DNA of 64,000 nt, taken from positions 124,001-188,000 of the forward strand of contig CALBDS010000003.1 in NCBI GenBank assembly GCA_937927415.1. The letters are read 5' to 3'. The DNA is from an uncultured Rhodospirillaceae bacterium. Its GTDB lineage: Bacteria; Pseudomonadota; Alphaproteobacteria; Azospirillales; Azospirillaceae. Below the pieces are notes generated by a model. The model was not told the DNA's origin and made no database searches. It saw only the letters and a list, made by a program, of their open reading frames with translations. Below, piece by piece: positions 60,412-64,000 of this stretch. Both the position numbers and the translations under genes were made by a program. Position 1 is the first letter of the stretch; the number at the start of each line of letters is the position of its first letter.

Positions 60412-62568
60412 ATGGTTCGGGTACTTTCAAAGCGCGTGTGCGCGGAACTGCTGGCGGCGTCCGCGGTGCTTTATCCGCTGGCGGGTCACGCCCAGGACAA
60501 GGCCGTCGTCCTGCCGGCGGTTCAGGTGGAAGGCGACGGGCAGCGGGATCAGACGCGCAACGTCTATTTCAAGGATGAGCAGGCGGCGGCGACCAAGACC
60601 GACACCCCCATCCTGGAAACCCCGCAGGCGGTCACCACCATCACCCGCAAGCAGCTTGACGACCAGAACCCGCAAACCGTCAAAGAGGCGCTGAACTACA
60701 CCGCCGGCGTCCTGTCCACCCCCGACACCAACAGCCGTCAGGACAGCCTGTTCATCCGCGGTTTCGGCGGGTTCGGCACCTCCACCCGCGTGGTCGATTT
60801 CCTCGACGGGCTGAAGCTGGCGCGGGGGCAGGCGTTCGCACTGCCGTCGGTCGATCCGTTCCTGCTCGACCGGATCGACGTGCTGAAGGGACCGGCCGCC
60901 GTCCTCTACGGCCAGACCAGCCCCGGCGGTCTGGTCACCCAGACCACCCGCGCCCCGGCCCCGGTGCCTTATACCGAGGTGCGGGTGGAAGGGGGCAGCG
61001 ACACCCGTCTGCAAGGCGGCGTCACCAGCCAGGGCGCCATCGATCCCGAAGGGCATTGGCAATACAGCCTGACCGGCATCGGCCGCCAGTCGGAAACCCG
61101 TTATGACGATGTGGACGAAAAGCGCATCGCCCTCAGCCCGGCGATCAAATGGCAGCCGGACGCCCGAACCCAGCTGACCGTGCGGGCGTTTTACCAATAC
61201 GACCCCGACGGCGGCTATTTCAATTCGATCTACCCCAAATCCCTGGCGCCCGAGCCGTACAAATCCGCGCTTTCCCGCGATTTCAACGTCGGCGACCCCA
61301 CCTTCGACAGCTATGACCGCAAGCAGTACGCCATCGGCTACAGCTTCGACCATCGCTTCAACGACAGCGTCAGCATCAGCTCGAAGACCCGCTATTCGGC
61401 CATTGACCTTGATATGCAAAGCCTGCAAATGGCGGCCGGCGTCACCGCCGACGGCCTGTTGCCGCGGATATCCCTTCGGTCGATCGAAGACGTCAAGGGC
61501 GTGTCCACCGACAATCAGGCGCGCTTCGATGTCAAAACCGGCCCTGTCGAGCACACCATCCTGACCGGCATCGATTTCCAGCGTTCGACCAGCAACTGGG
61601 AATACCGTTTCGGCATGGCGTCCTCGCTGAACGTCCTCAATCCGCAATACGGCGTGCCGGTGGGTCCGCAGAGCAAGATCATCGACAACGAGCAGACGCT
61701 GGAACAGACCGGCGCCTACATCCAGGATCAGCTTAGCCTCGGCGGTTTCCGCGCGGTTCTGGGCGCGCGCTACGATTGGACCAAGCAGGACACCGACAAC
61801 CGCCTGGCCGGCTCCACCAGCAGCCAGTCGAGCGAGTCCCCCAGCTATCGCGTCGGCCTGCTTTACAAATTCGACAATGGCATCGCCCCTTATGCCAGCT
61901 ATTCGACCTCGTTCGAGCCGACCATCGGGGTGGACGCCATGGGTGCGCCGTTCCAGCCCACCAAGGGCAAGCAATGGGAAGCGGGCATCAAGTACGAACC
62001 GACCTTCGCCAAGGCGCTGTTCACCGTGTCCGCCTTCCACATCCGTCAGGAAAACGTGCTGACGCCCGACACGATGACCGGCTTCAACGTTCAGCAGGGT
62101 GAGATCCGTTCCCGCGGGTTGGAATTCGAAGCCCGCGGCAACGTCACCAAGAACCTGGAACTGATCGGCGCCCTGACCCTCATCGATACGGAAGTGAGGA
62201 AATCCGCCACCGTCACCACCATCGGCAAGCGCCCGCAAGCAGCGCCCGAGTATTACGGCTCGCTGTGGGCCAACTATGCCTTCGACAGCGGCGTGCTCGA
62301 CGGTCTGGCCGTGGGCGGCGGCGTGCGCGTTGTCGGCTCCAGCTTCGCCGACGATGCCAACACCCTGAAAGCCAAGGGCTACACCCTGGTCGATGCGTCG
62401 GTGCGCTACAACCTCGAAAAAATCAGCCCGGCGCTGCGCGGGACCGAGGCGACCGTGAACGCCACCAACCTGTTCGACAAGGAATACTATTCAAGCTGCA
62501 GCTCCAACTTCTTCTGCCAGTACGGCAACGGCGCCCAGGTGCTGGTCGGCCTGCGCTACAAGATGTAA
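60412..62568 (+). CDS. TonB-dependent ferric-siderophore receptor
   Basis: 718 residues. Signal peptide to about residue 27 (LLAASAVLYPLAGHAQD), plug domain with the siderophore-receptor hallmarks (TPILETPQAVTTITRKQL, LFIRGFGGFG, VDPFLLDRIDVLKGPAAVLYGQTSPGGLV), and a 22-strand-type barrel ending with ATVNATNLFDKEYYSSCSSNFFCQYGNGAQVLVGLRYKM-like strands (shown here only by its NLFDKEYY motif). It takes up the ferric siderophore through the outer membrane with TonB energy. AAGGGATC precedes the ATG at 60412; upstream in-frame ATGs lie inside the Fur-like box and are not starts. The chain ends in Met, not the usual aromatic residue. Adjacent to the NRPS operon, so probably specific to its product. 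Confidence 0.94.
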   Translation: MVRVLSKRVCAELLAASAVLYPLAGHAQDKAVVLPAVQVEGDGQRDQTRNVYFKDEQAAATKTDTPILETPQAVTTITRKQLDDQNPQTVKEALNYTAGVLSTPDTNSRQDSLFIRGFGGFGTSTRVVDFLDGLKLARGQAFALPSVDPFLLDRIDVLKGPAAVLYGQTSPGGLVTQTTRAPAPVPYTEVRVEGGSDTRLQGGVTSQGAIDPEGHWQYSLTGIGRQSETRYDDVDEKRIALSPAIKWQPDARTQLTVRAFYQYDPDGGYFNSIYPKSLAPEPYKSALSRDFNVGDPTFDSYDRKQYAIGYSFDHRFNDSVSISSKTRYSAIDLDMQSLQMAAGVTADGLLPRISLRSIEDVKGVSTDNQARFDVKTGPVEHTILTGIDFQRSTSNWEYRFGMASSLNVLNPQYGVPVGPQSKIIDNEQTLEQTGAYIQDQLSLGGFRAVLGARYDWTKQDTDNRLAGSTSSQSSESPSYRVGLLYKFDNGIAPYASYSTSFEPTIGVDAMGAPFQPTKGKQWEAGIKYEPTFAKALFTVSAFHIRQENVLTPDTMTGFNVQQGEIRSRGLEFEARGNVTKNLELIGALTLIDTEVRKSATVTTIGKRPQAAPEYYGSLWANYAFDSGVLDGLAVGGGVRVVGSSFADDANTLKAKGYTLVDASVRYNLEKISPALRGTEATVNATNLFDKEYYSSCSSNFFCQYGNGAQVLVGLRYKM

Positions 62569-62580
62569 GGGGCGGATCCG

Positions 62581-63750
62581 ATGCATCCCGATCGCCGCGC
62601 CCTTCTGGCCCTGTCCGGTCTTGCCCTGTCCACCCTCGCCCTGCCCGGCGCGCTCACGGCTTGGGCGGATACCGGCGGCCCCGTCATCGACGCGCTTGGC
62701 CGCCGGGTCACGCTCCGCCGGCCGGTCAACCGGATCGTGCTGCTGGACGCCATCGACGTGCTGAGCATGGCCGCACTGCATCCGGCCCCGTCGGATCTTC
62801 TTGCCGGTTGGGCCAACATCGACAAGTTCGACAGCGATCTGGTGCGCCGGCAGTACGAGGTGCGGACGGACGGCCGCAAGACGCCGGTGATCGGCGGGCA
62901 GACCGCCGACACGGTGTCCGTGGAAAAGCTTCTGGCCCTCGAACCCGATCTGGTGGTGGCGACCGCCTATATGGAACCGGGCTTGGGCGACGGCGTTCTG
63001 ACCCGGCGGCTGGAGGCGGCGGGGATTCCGGTGATCTTCAGCAACGCCGCGTCCAACCGGCCGGCGGAAAACGCGCCGTCCGCCACCCCCTTCGACGATA
63101 TGGCCCGCACCTTGCGGATGTGGGGGGCGGTTCTGGACCGGGGCGAACGGGCGGAAGCGTTCATCGCCTTCGTCCAGGAACGCCTTGTCCGGGTGCAGGA
63201 CAGGGTGCGCGGCATCCCGCCGGTCAAAACCTACCTGGAGGTTCAATCCACCGACGACGATTGCTGTTGGGCGGCCGGGCAACGGATCTGGGGCGACCTT
63301 CTCGCCATGGCCGGGGGGCGCAACCTCTCGGCCGTCACCGCGCCCTGGTACGCGAAGATTGCGGTCGAACAGCTGATGGCGGAAGCGCCCGCCGTCTATA
63401 TCGCGTCGGGCGGTGCGTTCGGGGCCGGTGTGCGCCCCGGCATCGGTCCCGGTCTCGATCCCGTCAAGGCGCAGGAGGGGCTGCGCCGCCTCATCGCCCG
63501 CACCGGCCTGGCCACGCTGCCGGCCGTGCGCGACGGGCGGGTGCATGGGGTCTGGACCGGGCTTCTCACCGCCCCGCCGCTCCACATCCTCTTCGTCGAG
63601 AGTGTCGCCACATGGCTGCATCCCGACGCATTCCACGACATCGACCCCGCGGACACCCTGGCCGACCTCAACCGGCGCTTCCTGGCGAAGCCCCTGCCGG
63701 GGCCTTGCTGGACGAGCCTGCCCGCCGCGCGCACGGCGGGGAGCCGTTGA
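62581..63750 (+). CDS. Periplasmic iron-siderophore binding protein (FepB/FhuD-like)
   Basis: 389 residues. An N-terminal signal peptide starts with a twin-arginine-like DRRALLALSGLALSTLALPGALTAWA. The mature part has the type III periplasmic binding protein pattern: VIDALGRRVTLRRPVNRIVLLD, then VSVEKLLALEPDLVVATAYMEP and a second lobe with AGGRNLSAV. It hands the ferric siderophore to an inner-membrane ABC importer; permease and ATPase genes are not in the window and probably lie to the right. It starts twelve bases after the receptor gene and is probably co-transcribed. A CC pair (DDDCCWAAG) in the mature chain is unusual for the family. Confidence 0.9.
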   Translation: MHPDRRALLALSGLALSTLALPGALTAWADTGGPVIDALGRRVTLRRPVNRIVLLDAIDVLSMAALHPAPSDLLAGWANIDKFDSDLVRRQYEVRTDGRKTPVIGGQTADTVSVEKLLALEPDLVVATAYMEPGLGDGVLTRRLEAAGIPVIFSNAASNRPAENAPSATPFDDMARTLRMWGAVLDRGERAEAFIAFVQERLVRVQDRVRGIPPVKTYLEVQSTDDDCCWAAGQRIWGDLLAMAGGRNLSAVTAPWYAKIAVEQLMAEAPAVYIASGGAFGAGVRPGIGPGLDPVKAQEGLRRLIARTGLATLPAVRDGRVHGVWTGLLTAPPLHILFVESVATWLHPDAFHDIDPADTLADLNRRFLAKPLPGPCWTSLPAARTAGSR

Positions 63751-63808
63751 TCCCCCTTATCCCCGACAAGACCGCTCCCCCCGGAGCGACTGTATAAAGA
63801 GAAGCACG

Positions 63809-64000
63809 ATGACGCTGTTCAAGGCTCACGCCGCGATCACCTTTCCCAACCTCTCCCGCTATCTCGACACCATCATCGAATCCTTTTCCGCCCACAACAT
63901 GGAGCTTCGCCCGGACGGCGACGGCCACACGGTGCTGTCGTCGTTCGGCACCGCCCGCCTGCTGGCCCGGCCGGGGGTGCTGCATCTGACGGTGGAAGCG
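63809..64000 (+). CDS. DUF2218-like protein, N-terminal part (cut by window edge)
   Basis: An ATG at 63809 with AAGAGAAG seven bases upstream opens a frame that stays open to the window end (64 codons): starts MTLFKAHAAITFPNLSRYLDTI, then HNMELRPDGDGHTVLSSFGTARLLARPGVLHLTVEA. The pattern of an A-H-x-x-T-x-x-x-x-R-Y-L start and a later strand fits DUF2218, small proteins often found next to siderophore and haem uptake genes. Function unknown. It begins 58 bases after the binding-protein gene. Confidence 0.75.
   Translation, partial: MTLFKAHAAITFPNLSRYLDTIIESFSAHNMELRPDGDGHTVLSSFGTARLLARPGVLHLTVEA

Noticed and set aside
1..64000. Mobile elements, prophage, tRNA or rRNA genes
   Set aside because: No transposase, integrase, terminal repeat, cloverleaf or rRNA motif was noticed on either strand by eye; tRNAscan and ISfinder-type searches would settle this.

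Overview
The window is a very GC-rich stretch (roughly two-thirds G+C by eye) with dense, often overlapping genes of alphaproteobacterial style. A member of the Rhodospirillales such as an Azospirillum relative is the best guess; this rests on gene content and codon use, not on a marker gene. I see no rRNA, tRNA, CRISPR array, insertion sequence or phage gene.

Left edge (1-5058): an amine or omega-amino-acid catabolic group. It has the C-terminal part of an aldehyde dehydrogenase, a class III aminotransferase, an APC-family permease and an outer-membrane porin, all on the plus strand. Next (5055-14571, minus strand) is a two-partner secretion pair: a 2.5-kDa-residue-scale filamentous adhesin (about 2540 residues, with GLUG and MBG repeats) and its ShlB/FhaC-type transporter. 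A LuxR-type response regulator and a membrane histidine kinase are divergently encoded at 14956-17548, with two G-tract/C-tract palindromes in the shared upstream region. A lone FixJ-type regulator at 17982 follows an unusually AT-rich stretch.

Centre (18867-38039): one long plus-strand signalling cluster of about 18 genes. It combines a complete chemosensory core (CheA, CheB, CheR, a triple-CheW protein, CheC-like phosphatase, two receptors without a periplasmic sensor domain, several stand-alone receiver proteins) with a stressosome set (RsbR-, RsbS-, RsbT-like proteins and an ATPase-PP2C phosphatase) and a histidine kinase whose PAS domain carries every residue of a blue-light LOV photosensor. 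No flagellar gene is present. I read it as a chemosensory pathway with an alternative output, fed by cytoplasmic cues such as light or stress. This is the strongest candidate for an undescribed system in the window. One hybrid kinase in it is frameshifted at a run of eight C.

Right part (38047-64000): a siderophore locus. An MFS exporter and isochorismate synthase (minus strand) face an NRPS operon (plus strand): a free-standing threonine-type adenylation domain, a carrier-cyclization-carrier protein that lacks its own adenylation core, a free-standing condensation domain, a C-A-carrier protein, a PLP amino acid decarboxylase, and a 2389-residue NRPS ending in a thioester reductase. A TetR repressor, a TonB-dependent receptor, a periplasmic binding protein and the start of a DUF2218 gene follow. 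Four copies of one composite promoter (palindromic operator, -10, then a Fur-like box about 50 bases on) lie before the isochorismate synthase, the NRPS operon (two in tandem) and the receptor, so the locus is probably under joint TetR and iron control. The product is inferred to be an aryl-capped, threonine-derived (methyl-oxazoline) siderophore; the aryl-activating genes are not in view.
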